A DNA stretch of 64,000 nt from an uncultured Burkholderiales bacterium (GCA_946480465.1 CAMLJY010000007.1:1-64000), one strand, 5' to 3'. Counted from the stretch's first letter, positions 25,368-34,451 are shown. The notes: generated by a model not told the origin, from the letters alone. Made by a program: numbers and translations.

Positions 25368-26432
25368 TCAGGCGCCCAGCCGGGCGATGATGCGCCGCGC
25401 CTGCAGCGCCGCCGCGTCGGCCTTGACGCTCACTTCGCGTGCATCGGGCCCCAGCTCGTCGTAACCCGCCTGGATGGCTTCCAGCGCCTGCAGGTCCTGC
25501 GAGAACACGGTCCACAGCTGGTCCTTCAGGTCCTGCGTCACCTCCACCGGGTACGACGTGACGACCGAGACGAACTGGTACAGCGTGTTGCGCGTGGCCG
25601 GCGTGATGGGAAAGAGGTTCAGCCGCACGTTGGCCGGGCGCTCCGGCTCGTCCGGAAAACCGATGGTGTTGTTGATCAGGTGCAGGTTGGGCAGGAAGGA
25701 GCGCGAGCGCAGCCGCCGGCTGAAGACCTGGCCCAGCGGCATCGAGAACAGCTTGGCCGTGCCCGGCACCGCCTCGTCGCGTGCCAGCCAGCGTTCCAGC
25801 GTCACCACCGGGCCCTCGGTGCTGACGGTGTAGGGCGCGTTGGCCATCAGCCCGCCGTCGATGCCGCCGATGTGCAGGAAGCTGATGTGCGAGGTGTCGA
25901 GCAGGTTCTCGAACAGCAGCGAATAGTTGGCCTTGATTTCCATCATGAAGTAGGGCGACACCTGCCATTGCCCGTTCCCGCTCCCGTTGTGGTCGTCGGG
26001 CCCGCAGCCCATCTGCGCATAGGTGGGCACCAGCGCGGGGTCGGCCTGGACCGGGTCGCCCATCCACACCCACACGTAGTCCATCTGCTCCACCACCGGA
26101 TAGCTCCGGGTGCACGCGGCCGCGGGAATGTGGTCCTGCGTGGGAATGCGCGTGCACTGGCCGGCGCCGTTGAACTGGAAGCCGTGGTAGGCGCATTCGA
26201 TGGTGTGGCTCAGCACCTTGCCTTGCGACAGCGGCACGCCGCGGTGCGGGCAGCGGTCGTACAGCGCGGCCACCTTCCCGTCGGCGTCGCGGAAGAGCAC
26301 GATGGGCTGGTCCATCACCTTCCGCGCGAAGGGCTTGCCTGGCTGCACCTCGTGCGAGAAGGCGATCACGTACCACTGGTCGCGCACGTAGGGCTGGGTG
26401 CCGGGGCAGATGGGCTGGGCGGGGGCGCTCAT
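25368..26432 (-). CDS. Rieske non-heme iron oxygenase (VanA-like)
   Basis: The start at 26432 (MSAPAQPICPGTQPYV) is preferred to the longer frame from 26561. The 354-residue protein has a Rieske centre (CPHRGVPLSQGK, then CAYHGFQF) and a catalytic domain with the NLLDTSHISFLH motif holding iron ligands. Family members with this layout demethylate methoxy-benzoates such as vanillate or hydroxylate aromatic acids. It is paired with its reductase. The substrate is unknown; nearby extradiol dioxygenases suggest the product is a catechol. Confidence 0.88.
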   Translation of the reverse strand: MSAPAQPICPGTQPYVRDQWYVIAFSHEVQPGKPFARKVMDQPIVLFRDADGKVAALYDRCPHRGVPLSQGKVLSHTIECAYHGFQFNGAGQCTRIPTQDHIPAAACTRSYPVVEQMDYVWVWMGDPVQADPALVPTYAQMGCGPDDHNGSGNGQWQVSPYFMMEIKANYSLLFENLLDTSHISFLHIGGIDGGLMANAPYTVSTEGPVVTLERWLARDEAVPGTAKLFSMPLGQVFSRRLRSRSFLPNLHLINNTIGFPDEPERPANVRLNLFPITPATRNTLYQFVSVVTSYPVEVTQDLKDQLWTVFSQDLQALEAIQAGYDELGPDAREVSVKADAAALQARRIIARLGA

Positions 26433-26464
26433 TCGAAGGGGTCTCCTGTGGGCTCGGGTGTTCT

Positions 26465-27538
26465 TCAGCGCGGCGAGTCGGCGAGCAGGCGCAGTTCCTC
26501 GCGGTACTCGGCCAATGCGTTCTCGGCATCGGCGGCCAGCACGCCGCGGCGGTCTATCCACGCGCGTTCCTGCTGCGGCCGTGCGGCCAGCAGCTGGGCG
26601 GCCAGCACCGCATCGGCCTGCTGCAGGGCGATGCCGGTGGACTGCAGGGCCGCGCGCGCCCGGGCATCGCCTTCGTCCCAGGCGCGGCCGGCGGCGCGGG
26701 CCAGCTCCTCGCCCGAGACGCCGGCGATGGCGGCGCGGTCGGCCGCGGGCAGGGCCTGCCAGCGCTCGCGGTTGGCCAGCAGCGCGAAGCCGGCGTTGTA
26801 GAAGCCGCCCGGCATCACCAGCACGCTTTTCACCTGCGGCGCCAAGCCAAAGCCCAGGTAGGAATCCAGCGGCGTCACCGTGCCGGCGGCGCGGCCCTGG
26901 TCCATCAGCTCGCGCGCGGCGGGGCCGGCGCCCATCACCGGCTGCGCGCCCATCGCGCGCACCGCCCCGGCGGCCCCTGAGGCACCGGCATGGAGGCTGA
27001 GCTGCGCCAGCTGCAGCGGCCCGGGTGCCGGGGCCTGCTTCAGCAGCACCGCGCCCGGGCCGTGCGTGAAGACGGCCAGCAGCACCAGGGGCTCGAACTC
27101 GTCGCTCATCGCCGGGTAGCGCGCCACGATGCGCTGGTAGGCCACTGAAGCGCGCTCGGCATCGGGCGACTGCGCCGCGAATTCGACCAGCGCGTGCAGC
27201 GCCGGCGCATCCGGCAACGCGCCGTTGGAGACGATGGAGACATCGGCATCGCCGCGCTGCACGGCCGCCTTGATGCCGGCGGGCGACGCCACCGGCTGCG
27301 GCAGAACGTCCACCCGCACGCGGCCGGCGGTGGCACGTTGCACCGCTTCGGCCCAGCCGGCCAGCACCTGGCGGTTCAGCAGGTGGCCGCTGGGGCCGAA
27401 GGGGGAGGCGCGCAGCACCTGCGCCGGCGCCGCGTCTTGTGCGCCGGCGGCGGGCAGCAGGGCCAGCAGCGTGGTGCCGATGGCGGCTTGCAGCGCCGCG
27501 CAGCGCAGGCAGGAGAAGCGGGAGAAGGGGGCTTTCAT
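26465..27538 (-). CDS. TRAP-type substrate-binding protein (DctP family)
   Basis: The start at 27538 gives MKAPFSRFSCLRCAAL, then a hydrophobic stretch ending LLPAAGAQ, a signal peptide. The 357-residue mature-type protein has the DctP fold segments VRVDVLPQP, GDADVSIVSNGALP, VTPLDSYLGFGLAPQ and FYNAGFALLANRERWQALPA. It would deliver an organic acid to a TRAP transporter, but no membrane subunits are encoded in the window. Position in the catabolic operon suggests an aromatic acid ligand. Confidence 0.8.
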   Translation of the reverse strand: MKAPFSRFSCLRCAALQAAIGTTLLALLPAAGAQDAAPAQVLRASPFGPSGHLLNRQVLAGWAEAVQRATAGRVRVDVLPQPVASPAGIKAAVQRGDADVSIVSNGALPDAPALHALVEFAAQSPDAERASVAYQRIVARYPAMSDEFEPLVLLAVFTHGPGAVLLKQAPAPGPLQLAQLSLHAGASGAAGAVRAMGAQPVMGAGPAARELMDQGRAAGTVTPLDSYLGFGLAPQVKSVLVMPGGFYNAGFALLANRERWQALPAADRAAIAGVSGEELARAAGRAWDEGDARARAALQSTGIALQQADAVLAAQLLAARPQQERAWIDRRGVLAADAENALAEYREELRLLADSPR

Positions 27539-27669
27539 CGGGGCAGCGTCACACCGTGTCTTGCGATGCTTCGCAGCGTAGAAGCGTGCCGCGGAAGCGT
27601 CCAATCCCGAATCGTGATGCGGCCCATGCGGCGCTGAAATGCCGCGCCGCATGGCCTGCGGACCGGCCT

Positions 27670-28047
27670 TCAGCCCAGCGAATACACCTGGTCCGACAGG
27701 TCCACGCGCACGGCAATGCGGCCTTCGTTCAGTTGCCAGCGCTTCAGCTCGTAGACCGCGCCGCCGCCGGCGCAGAAGGGATCGCCCGCTGCCAGCGTCG
27801 CGGCTTCGTCGAAATCGGCTGCGCGAAACACCGTCATGCCCACGCCGGGGCCGCCGGCGGCGTCGAACAAGGGGCCGGAGAGGAACACGTGCCCCTGCTT
27901 CTCCAGCCCGATGATCCAGCGGTAGTGCTCCAGCGCGGCGGCGGCCATCTTCTCGCGGTCGACCACGCGGCGCAGCATGACGTAGTACGACTTCATCAGC
28001 ATGCGCGACTTCAGGCGCGTGATTTCCTGCTGGTCGGCTTCATTCAT
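27670..28047 (-). CDS. YciI-like protein
   Basis: The 125-residue protein starts MNEADQQEITRLKSRML and overlaps the end of the upstream dehydrogenase gene by 8 bp. It shows the YciI/dimeric ferredoxin-like pattern: YYVMLRRVVDREKM, then EHYRWIIGLEKQGHVFLSGPL, GMTVFRAADFDEA and DPFCAGGGAVYELKRW. Such proteins form small alpha-beta barrels, and some act as lactone isomerases or dehalogenases in aromatic catabolism. The exact reaction is not known. Confidence 0.75.
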   Translation of the reverse strand: MNEADQQEITRLKSRMLMKSYYVMLRRVVDREKMAAAALEHYRWIIGLEKQGHVFLSGPLFDAAGGPGVGMTVFRAADFDEAATLAAGDPFCAGGGAVYELKRWQLNEGRIAVRVDLSDQVYSLG

Positions 28048-28945
28048 GGTCTTCACTCCTGGACGTGTGGCCGGCGCTGCGGCTTTCGATGATCTCGAGC
28101 ATCGCCGCGATGTCCTCGTCGTGCCGGCCCTGCTGCTCGGCCTGCGCGTACACCGCGCGGGTGGCGTCCAGCAGCGGCGTGTCGGCACCGTGCTGCGCCG
28201 CCAGCTCGGCCGCGCGCGCCAGGTAGCCGAACATGTGGCGGAACGGTCCCTTGCCTTTGGCGAATTGCCGCGCCAGCATCAGCGGCGCCTTGTTGCGGAA
28301 GGTGGTGGAGCCGGCGGCGCTGGGGCCCAGCACCTTCACCATCAGCTCGGGTGACAAGCCGGCGCGCGCGCCCAGGTTCAGCGCCTCCGCCGCCATCAGG
28401 TTGTGCACGCACACCATGGTGTTGGCGATCAGCTTGAGCCGCGTGGCGGCGCCGAAGTCGCCGACCAGGAAGTGCTCCTCGGCCATCGCGTCGAAGAGCG
28501 GGCCGGCGCGCCGCACGGCCGCCGCGTCGCCCGCGGTGAAGATCACCGCGCGCCGCTGCTCGGCCATGGCGGGAAGGCCGCTCACTTCGCAGTCCAGCAT
28601 CGTGGCGCCGTGGGCCGCCAGCCGATCGGCCTGCGCGCGCTTGTCGGCCAGCGCCGTGCTGCTCAGGTCGATGACCAGCCGGTCGCGCCCGTCCTGCATC
28701 AGCAGCGCGTCCACCGCTGCGCGCACCACGCCGGCGTTCGGCAGGCTCAGCAGCACGGTGCGCGCGGGTGCCAGGGCGGCCAACGTGGCCACCTGCGTGC
28801 CACCCGCGGCGGCGAAGGCTTCGTTCGGCTTCAGGTCGTAGCCCAGCACGGAATAACCCGCCGCCAGCAGGTTGCGCGACAAGGGCTGGCCCATGTTGCC
28901 CAGGCCGACGAAGCCGACCGGGCCGTGATCACCAGGGGTTTGCAT
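28040..28945 (-). CDS. 3-hydroxyisobutyrate dehydrogenase-like beta-hydroxyacid dehydrogenase
   Basis: The 301-residue protein starts MQTPGDHGPVGFVGLGNMGQ with a Rossmann motif GLGNMG. It contains DLSSTALADK, the substrate-binding block DCEVSGLPAMAEQR (family DAPVSGG), and the catalytic lysine region GAATRLKLIANTMV. Such enzymes oxidise beta-hydroxyacids with NAD(P). It is divergent from the VOC dioxygenase gene, across 150 bp holding a promoter. Its place beside the oxygenase operon suggests use in side-chain breakdown. Confidence 0.82.
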   Translation of the reverse strand: MQTPGDHGPVGFVGLGNMGQPLSRNLLAAGYSVLGYDLKPNEAFAAAGGTQVATLAALAPARTVLLSLPNAGVVRAAVDALLMQDGRDRLVIDLSSTALADKRAQADRLAAHGATMLDCEVSGLPAMAEQRRAVIFTAGDAAAVRRAGPLFDAMAEEHFLVGDFGAATRLKLIANTMVCVHNLMAAEALNLGARAGLSPELMVKVLGPSAAGSTTFRNKAPLMLARQFAKGKGPFRHMFGYLARAAELAAQHGADTPLLDATRAVYAQAEQQGRHDEDIAAMLEIIESRSAGHTSRSEDHE

Positions 28946-28963
28946 AAAAGTGCCTCCGCGCAC

Positions 28964-28993
28964 TTGGCAAGGTGTGAAACGACACCGTATAGT
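28964..28993 (+). promoter_or_regulatory. Promoter and possible TetR operator for the VOC dioxygenase gene
   Basis: TTGGCA (28964-28969), 18 bp, TATAGT (28988-28993) face the dioxygenase gene. The -10 box lies inside the interrupted palindrome ACACCGTATAGTGT (28982-28995). A repressor such as the TetR protein encoded downstream could bind here and control both divergent genes. This is inferred only from position and symmetry. Confidence 0.4.
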
Positions 28994-29095
28994 GTAGTTA
29001 CTGCCTGGGCGGCGCCGCAAGTGAAATGCGGCCGCAGGCAGCGAACACCGCGGCGCGGCTTGGCGCCGCCCGCCATTGCCATCGAAGGAACGCTC

Positions 29096-29974
29096 ATGAG
29101 TGCTGTCACCGGCCTGCGCGGCGTGCTGCTCGAGACGCCCGATCTCGACGCCGCCCGGCGCTTCTATGCCGAGGTGTGGGGCCTGGTCCCGCTGCCGTCC
29201 GCCACGCCCGTCCGCTGCCACTTCCGCGCCCGCGGTCCCGAGCCCTGGGTGCTGGGCCTGGTGCAGGGGCCGCAGCGCCGCCTGTTGCAGCTGCGGCTGG
29301 CGGTGGCATCGCCCGGCGATGCGGATGCGCTGTACGACCGCCTGCGGCGCGAAGGCGTGGCGCTGCCGCAGCCGCCCGCGCCGCTGGAAGGTCCGGGCGG
29401 CTACTACGGCTTCGAGCTGGCCGATCCCGATGGCCGGCGCGTGGAGATCAGCGCCACCACCGGGCCCACGACGGTCAGCGGCCGCAGCACGCCGGCACCC
29501 ATCCGCGCCAGCCACCTGGTGCTCAACTCGCCGGAGGCGCGCGAGTGCGCCAACTTCTACACCCGGCTGCTCGGCTTCAGCATTTCCGACTGGTACGAGG
29601 GCGACGCCATCATCTTCATGCGCTGCAACGAAGACCACCATTGCGTCGGCATCGGCCAGGGCCACAACACGGCGCTGAACCACGTCGCCTTCCTGGTCGA
29701 CGACGAGGCCGCGGTGCTGCAGGCCGGCGAACAGGCCGCGGCGGCAGGCGCCCAGCCGGTGTGGGGCCCGGGCCGCCACGGGCCGGGCGGCAACGTCTTC
29801 CACTACTTCAAGGACCCGGCGGGATTCGTCGTGGAGTACACGGCCGAGCTGATCCAGATACCCGACGGCGCGGCCTGGGACGCCAGCGAATGGCGCCGCA
29901 CGCCGGCGCATGCCAACGTGTGGGGCACCGGCGGGCCGACGCCGCTGGCCATCCAGCTGATGAATGGCGATTGA
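29096..29974 (+). CDS. VOC-family extradiol dioxygenase
   Basis: This 292-residue protein has two VOC modules. The C-terminal module keeps the likely iron ligands of catechol 2,3-dioxygenase type enzymes: His in IRASHLVLNS, His in ALNHVAFLV and Glu in FVVEYTAEL, plus GRHGPGGNVFHYFKDP. It probably opens a catechol ring next to a hydroxyl. It is divergent from the dehydrogenase-oxygenase operon and followed by TetR. Confidence 0.82.
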   Translation: MSAVTGLRGVLLETPDLDAARRFYAEVWGLVPLPSATPVRCHFRARGPEPWVLGLVQGPQRRLLQLRLAVASPGDADALYDRLRREGVALPQPPAPLEGPGGYYGFELADPDGRRVEISATTGPTTVSGRSTPAPIRASHLVLNSPEARECANFYTRLLGFSISDWYEGDAIIFMRCNEDHHCVGIGQGHNTALNHVAFLVDDEAAVLQAGEQAAAAGAQPVWGPGRHGPGGNVFHYFKDPAGFVVEYTAELIQIPDGAAWDASEWRRTPAHANVWGTGGPTPLAIQLMNGD

Positions 29975-30040
29975 GCGGCGACCGAGCCGCGAGCGCCGAC
30001 TCCTAGAATCCCGCGCGGCCCCGCACCTGCTGCCCACCAC

Positions 30041-30700
30041 GTGACCGACGCCACCACCACCGACCTTCCCGCGCTGCGCGCCACCCTGGTCCGCCGCCAG
30101 TCGAGCCTGCGCAAGCACGACGCGGTGCGCCGCGCCGCGACCGAGCTGTTCCTGGCCCATGGCTATGCCGGTGTCAGCATGGACGCGATTGCCGAGCGCG
30201 CCGCGGTGTCGAAGAAGACGCTGTACAGCCACTTTGCGAACAAGGACGCGCTGTTCGCCGCGGTGCTGGAAACCCTGTGCAGCAGCGTGCTGGCCGAGCC
30301 GCCGACCGACGAGGAAATGGCCAGCGCCGACCTGCCCGCGCTGCTGGAACGCATTTCCATCGACTTCCTCACGGCCATCTACGCCCCCGAGCAGGTGGAG
30401 CTGCTGCGCACTGTCATCGGCGGCGCCAAGGCCTTCCCGGAGATCGGCGCGATGATGATCAATGGCCCCTTCCGCCGCACCGAGCAGATCGTGGAAAAGC
30501 TGCTGCGCCGCCGCGTGAAGGCCGGCGACTTGGCCATCGCGCAACCCGACCTGGCGGCGGTGCAGTTCATCGGCATGCTGAAGACGGATTGGCAGTTCAG
30601 GTTGCTGTTGTGCACCGTGGACGCGGTGCCGGCGAAGGAGATTCGAAGGGTGGCGCGGGCGACGGTGGGGTTGTTCTTGAATGGGGCCGTGCCGCGGTAG
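30041..30700 (+). CDS. TetR family transcriptional regulator
   Basis: A GTG start gives 219 residues with an N-terminal TetR HTH (AATELFLAHGYAGVSMDAIA, then AAVSKKTLYSHFANKDALF) and a helical ligand domain. The GTG is the only start that keeps a normal N-terminal extension before the HTH. It probably represses the flanking catabolic genes. The closest symmetric site is at 28982-28995. Confidence 0.88.
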   Translation: MTDATTTDLPALRATLVRRQSSLRKHDAVRRAATELFLAHGYAGVSMDAIAERAAVSKKTLYSHFANKDALFAAVLETLCSSVLAEPPTDEEMASADLPALLERISIDFLTAIYAPEQVELLRTVIGGAKAFPEIGAMMINGPFRRTEQIVEKLLRRRVKAGDLAIAQPDLAAVQFIGMLKTDWQFRLLLCTVDAVPAKEIRRVARATVGLFLNGAVPR

Positions 30701-30726
30701 GCCGTGCTGAACGAACGCTGGGCATC

Positions 30727-31206
30727 ATGCAAGACGACCGACCGTCATCCGTCGAGACGTTCCGCGAACACGCCATTGGCTTCTGCAGTTGGTGCGAAGG
30801 CGAATCGCTCGGGACGAATCGCGAGGTCATGGCAGCTGTCTGGCTGGCTCGGCTGCATGCGGCCGCGCTGCTCTTGCCCGAAGCCGAGCCTGAGAACGAA
30901 GAAGGGCTGCCCGAGCTGCCTGCCGCGCAATTGACGCAGGCACAGCGCAACCTGGCGCCATTTGCAGGATGGTTCTATCGAACGGTGTTCGATCCCGATC
31001 CCCGGAATACCGAAGCGCCGGTCATGGGGGATGTGGGCGACGATCTCCTCGACACGTACAAGGACGTCAAGGCTGGCTGCCTGCTGTATGACCGGGCGCA
31101 GCATTCGGACGCCCTGTGGCACTGGTCCCTCATGCATCGAATCCACTGGGGCAAGCACGCAGTGGGGGCGCTTGCTGCGCTTCAGGCTGCAGCGCGAACC
31201 AAATGA
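30727..31206 (+). CDS. DUF5063-like hypothetical protein
   Basis: The 159-residue acidic, mostly helical protein begins MQDDRPSSVETFREHAIGF and contains LAPFAGWFYRTVFDP and LLDTYKDVKAGCLLYD. This resembles DUF5063 proteins, whose role is unknown. Its stop overlaps the start of the truncated oxidoreductase (ATGA). There is no evidence for a catabolic role. Confidence 0.55.
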   Translation: MQDDRPSSVETFREHAIGFCSWCEGESLGTNREVMAAVWLARLHAAALLLPEAEPENEEGLPELPAAQLTQAQRNLAPFAGWFYRTVFDPDPRNTEAPVMGDVGDDLLDTYKDVKAGCLLYDRAQHSDALWHWSLMHRIHWGKHAVGALAALQAAARTK

Positions 31207-31370
31207 AAGCCGTCCGCCACGCCACCCACGGCGGCCTCGAGGTCCTTCACTACGCCGACCACCCGCTGCCCGAACCCGGCCCCGGCGACCTGCTGGTGCG
31301 CGTGCTGGCCACCACCGTCTCCGGCTGGGACTTGAAATACCGCTGCGGCGAATTGCCGCACGGCCTGTAA
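31203..31370 (+). pseudogene. Quinone-oxidoreductase-type MDR enzyme, cut by an IS5 remnant
   Basis: The first 55 residues ([54 protein letters not shown]) are a normal start of a medium-chain dehydrogenase/reductase of the quinone oxidoreductase group. Then the sequence switches without a break to the 3' end of an IS5-type element at about 31369 and meets a stop. The remaining 270 or so residues are absent from the window. Confidence 0.8.
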
Positions 31371-31753
31371 GCGCAAGGTGCTGGACCCGAGCAAGCCGCT
31401 GGACGCCATTGCCGAAGAGATCGAGCAATTGAAGGCCAGTGTCAGGGCCAAGGTGGAGCACCCGTTCCGGGTGATCAAGCGCCAGTTCGGGCACGTGAAG
31501 GTGCGCTACCGCGGGCTGGCCAAGAACACCGCGCAGCTGCATACGCTGTTCGCGCTTGCGAACCTGTGGCTGGTGCGCAGGCAAATGATGCGAGCGCAGG
31601 CATGAGTGCGTCTGCAGCGGCTCAAACGGGCCTATCTGGCCCGTTTCGGGGCCCACGAAAAGACCCAAAGCAGCGCGAATTCGGAGACGGAACCGCCGCT
31701 TGGGCTGCTGGGACGCGTCATTCATCCGTCATGGCCCTTTGTGCAGAGTTTCC
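31369..31753 (+). mobile_element. 3' remnant of an IS5-family element
   Basis: These 385 bp match the end of the complete IS5-type element at 33274-34451 almost base for base, including the last 75 transposase codons ([20 protein letters not shown] to RRQMMRAQA) and a right end GCAGAGTTTCC. The left two thirds are lost. It abuts the truncated oxidoreductase on one side and, after TTAG, the IS4-type element on the other. Confidence 0.9.
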
Positions 31754-31757
31754 TTAG

Positions 31758-33269
31758 GGAGAATGGCACTTACTTTAGCTACTAGCACCCGGAACTAAAG
31801 CGCAGGGAGGTGGCTGACCCGGGATCGATAGGATGGTTGGTTACGAAGCACCCAACCCATCTTTCCGAAGGCCAGCCAGCATGGATCGTAATGCCCGAAG
31901 CGTCTTGCATCAACGGCGAAGCATCATCGGGCGACGGTTGAGGGCGACGGAGGCCGTGGAATATTTCAACGTGCTGACGGGTCCAGAGTTGCTGGAGACG
32001 ACCGAAGCGCTGCTGCCGGAGCACCGGGAGCGGCTGTATCCGCCGACGGTGACGCTGTCGATGTTCATGCGGCAGGTGCTGGAGGCTGACGGCTCGTGCC
32101 AGAAGGCGGTCAACGGCTGGGCCGCGCAGCGGGTGCGTGACGGTCTGAGCGCATGCAGTGTGCGCACCGGTGCGTACTGTCGGGCCCGCCAGCGGCTGCC
32201 TCTGGAGATGGTCAGAACGCTGGCGCGACGAACGGGTCACCTTCTCAGCGAGAAGGCGGCGAAACAGTGGCGCTGGCGAGGGCGTACGGTCAAGCTGGTC
32301 GACGGCACGGGTCTGTCGATGCCCGACACGCCGGAGAACCAGGCTGCATATCCGCAGCCCAGCACGCAGGCGCCGGGAGTCGGCTTTCCGCTGGCACGAC
32401 TCGTGATGGTGATCTGCTTGGCCACCGGCGCGGCACTCGACGCGGCGCTGGGACCACACAGCGGCAAAGGTAGCGGTGAACTCGGCCTGGTGCGCAGCTT
32501 GCTCGAAGGCTTTTCCCCAGGCGATGTGATGCTCGCCGACGCCCTGTACTGCAACTACTTCCTCATCGCCGCGCAGATGAAGGCCGGGGTGGATGTACTG
32601 TTCGAGCAGAACGGTTCGCGGATCACCGACTTCAGGCGCGGACGACAAGTTGGCGTGCGCGACCACGTCGTGCGCTGGGCCAGGCCCGCTCGCCCCGAGT
32701 GGATGACCCCCGCGGAGTACGCGGCCTACCCCAAGGAGATGGAGTTGCGCGAGGTCAAGGTCGGTCACCAGGTTCTGGTCACCACGTTGCTCGACCATCG
32801 ACGGACCAGCAAGGACGACCTCTCGGAGTTGTACGCGTGGCGCTGGCATGTCGAACTCGACCTGCGCAACCTCAAGACAACGATGGGCATGGACGTGTTG
32901 AGCTGCCAGACGCCGCAGATGAACGAGAAGCAGCTGTGGGTCCATCTTCTGGCCTACAACCTGATCAGGCTTCTCATGGCGCAGGCCGCTCGCAGCGCCG
33001 ACCTCGACCCTCGCGCGCTGAGCTTCAAACACACCTTGCAGCTGTGGACCGAGTGGATTGCGCGGGGACTATGCGCAACGAAGGATTCGCAGCCGCTGCT
33101 CACGCTGATCGCCCAATGCAAGGTCGGCCAGCGGCCCGGGCGCATCGAGCCACGAATGCGAAAGAGGCGCCCGAAGCCCTATCCCTGGTTGAAGGTACCG
33201 CGCTCCCAGGCGCGACGGGAGATTCAGCGACACGGCCATGAATAGTGTGCAAAGTAAGCGCCATTCTCC
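31758..33269 (+). mobile_element. IS4-type insertion sequence
   Basis: The 1,512-bp element is bounded by inverted repeats GGAGAATGGCACTTACTTT (left) and, on the opposite strand, GGAGAATGGCGCTTACTTT (right), one mismatch in 19. The same tetranucleotide TTAG stands immediately outside both ends (31754-31757, 33270-33273). It may be a target duplication, or shared target sites of the neighbouring IS5 copies. One transposase gene fills the element. Confidence 0.85.
31881..33245 (+). CDS. IS4-family DDE transposase
   Basis: The 454-residue transposase starts at MDRNARSVLHQRR, with AAGG nine bases upstream; an alternative ATG at 31833 adds 16 residues. The DDE residues are visible: Asp in VKLVDGTGLSMPD, Asp in GDVMLADALYCNYF, and the IS4 signature Y-(2)-R-(3)-E-(6)-K in YAWRWHVELDLRNLK. 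The frame is intact, so the element may be active. Confidence 0.9.
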   Translation: MDRNARSVLHQRRSIIGRRLRATEAVEYFNVLTGPELLETTEALLPEHRERLYPPTVTLSMFMRQVLEADGSCQKAVNGWAAQRVRDGLSACSVRTGAYCRARQRLPLEMVRTLARRTGHLLSEKAAKQWRWRGRTVKLVDGTGLSMPDTPENQAAYPQPSTQAPGVGFPLARLVMVICLATGAALDAALGPHSGKGSGELGLVRSLLEGFSPGDVMLADALYCNYFLIAAQMKAGVDVLFEQNGSRITDFRRGRQVGVRDHVVRWARPARPEWMTPAEYAAYPKEMELREVKVGHQVLVTTLLDHRRTSKDDLSELYAWRWHVELDLRNLKTTMGMDVLSCQTPQMNEKQLWVHLLAYNLIRLLMAQAARSADLDPRALSFKHTLQLWTEWIARGLCATKDSQPLLTLIAQCKVGQRPGRIEPRMRKRRPKPYPWLKVPRSQARREIQRHGHE

Positions 33270-33273
33270 TTAG

Positions 33274-34451
33274 GGAACCTCTGCAAAGTGTCGGTAGAAC
33301 CTCGTTGGCGCGCGCGGCTGCAGGGTGAGACGATCCGTTCATGAAGCAAAGCAGCCTTGGCCTCGGAACATCGACGCGGCGCACGCGCAAGCGAGAGTTC
33401 CTGGAAGAGATGGAGCGGGTCGTGCCGTGGTCGGCGCTGGTGGCGCTGATCGAGCCGCACATGCCAGTGGGGGAGCGCGGCAGGCCGCGGTTCCCTGCCG
33501 AGCCGATGCTGCGCATTCACTTCATGCAGCAGTGGTTCACGTTGAGCGATCCTGCGACGGAAGAAGCGCTGCACGACGTGCCGCTTTTCCGCGAATTCGC
33601 GGGCCTGGGCGGTTGGTCGGATCACCTGCCGGATGAATCGACCATCCTCCGATTCCGTCACCTGCTGGAGAAGGAGAAGCTGGCACCGAAGATCTTCGAG
33701 GCGGTCAACCAGGTATTGCGCGACAAGGGGCTGATGCTGCGAACCGGCACGGTTGTCGACGCGACGCTGATCTCGGCGCCGAGTTCGACGAAGAACGCCA
33801 GCGGTGAGCGTGATCCTGAGATGAAGCAAAGCAAGAAGGGCCAGCAGTGGTACTTCGGCATGAAGGCCCACATCGGGGTGGATGCGGCTTCGGGTCTGAC
33901 GCACACGGTGCGAGGCACGGCTGGGAGCGTCAATGACGTTGTCGAGGCCAATGCGTTGCTGCACGGCGAGGAAACGGACGTCTTCGCCGACGCTGGCTAT
34001 CAGGGAGCACACAAGCGGCCAGGTGCACGCAAGGACGTGCGTTGGCACGTTGCGATGAGACCCGGCAAGCGCAAGGTGCTGGACCCGAGCAGACCGCTGG
34101 ATGCCATTGCCGAAGAGATCGAGCAGTTGAAGGCCAGCGTCAGGGCCAAGGTGGAGCACCCGTTCCGTGTGATCAAGCGCCAGTTCGGGCATGTAAAGGT
34201 GCGCTACCGCGGGTTGGCCAAGAACACCGCGCAGCTGCATACGCTGTTCGCGCTTGCGAACTTGTGGCTGGCGCGCAGGCAAATGATGGGAGCGCAGGCA
34301 TGAGTGCGTCTGCAGCGGCCCAAAACGGCCGATTTGGCCCATTTGGGGCCGACAAAAGGACCCAAAGCAGCTCGAATTTGGCGACGGAACCGGCATTTGG
34401 GCTTGCTTGGACGCGTCATTCATCCGTCATGGCCCTTTGTGCAGACGTTCC
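33274..34451 (+). mobile_element. Complete IS5-family insertion sequence
   Basis: The 1,178-bp element has imperfect terminal repeats: left GGAACCTCTGCAAAG, right (opposite strand) GGAACGTCTGCACAAAG. It is flanked by TTAG at 33270-33273 and 34452-34455, a 4-bp YTAR-type duplication as expected for IS5. A second, broken copy lies 1.5 kb upstream in the same orientation. Confidence 0.88.
33341..34303 (+). CDS. IS5-family transposase
   Basis: The 320-residue protein begins MKQSSLGLGTSTRRTRKREF. It has the IS5 N-terminal domain (FREFAGLGGWSDHLPDESTI, then LRFRHLLE) and a DDE core with GTVVDATLI (first Asp), ADAGYQGAHKR (second Asp) and [20 protein letters not shown], which follows the catalytic Glu region. 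The frame is uninterrupted. It matches the remnant at 31378-31605 in its last 75 residues apart from three substitutions. Confidence 0.92.
   Translation: MKQSSLGLGTSTRRTRKREFLEEMERVVPWSALVALIEPHMPVGERGRPRFPAEPMLRIHFMQQWFTLSDPATEEALHDVPLFREFAGLGGWSDHLPDESTILRFRHLLEKEKLAPKIFEAVNQVLRDKGLMLRTGTVVDATLISAPSSTKNASGERDPEMKQSKKGQQWYFGMKAHIGVDAASGLTHTVRGTAGSVNDVVEANALLHGEETDVFADAGYQGAHKRPGARKDVRWHVAMRPGKRKVLDPSRPLDAIAEEIEQLKASVRAKVEHPFRVIKRQFGHVKVRYRGLAKNTAQLHTLFALANLWLARRQMMGAQA

Noticed and set aside
24415..26529. A single 704-residue fusion of oxygenase and reductase
   Set aside because: The first half is the Rieske gene read out of frame; the two proteins are separate, with a 5-bp gap between them.
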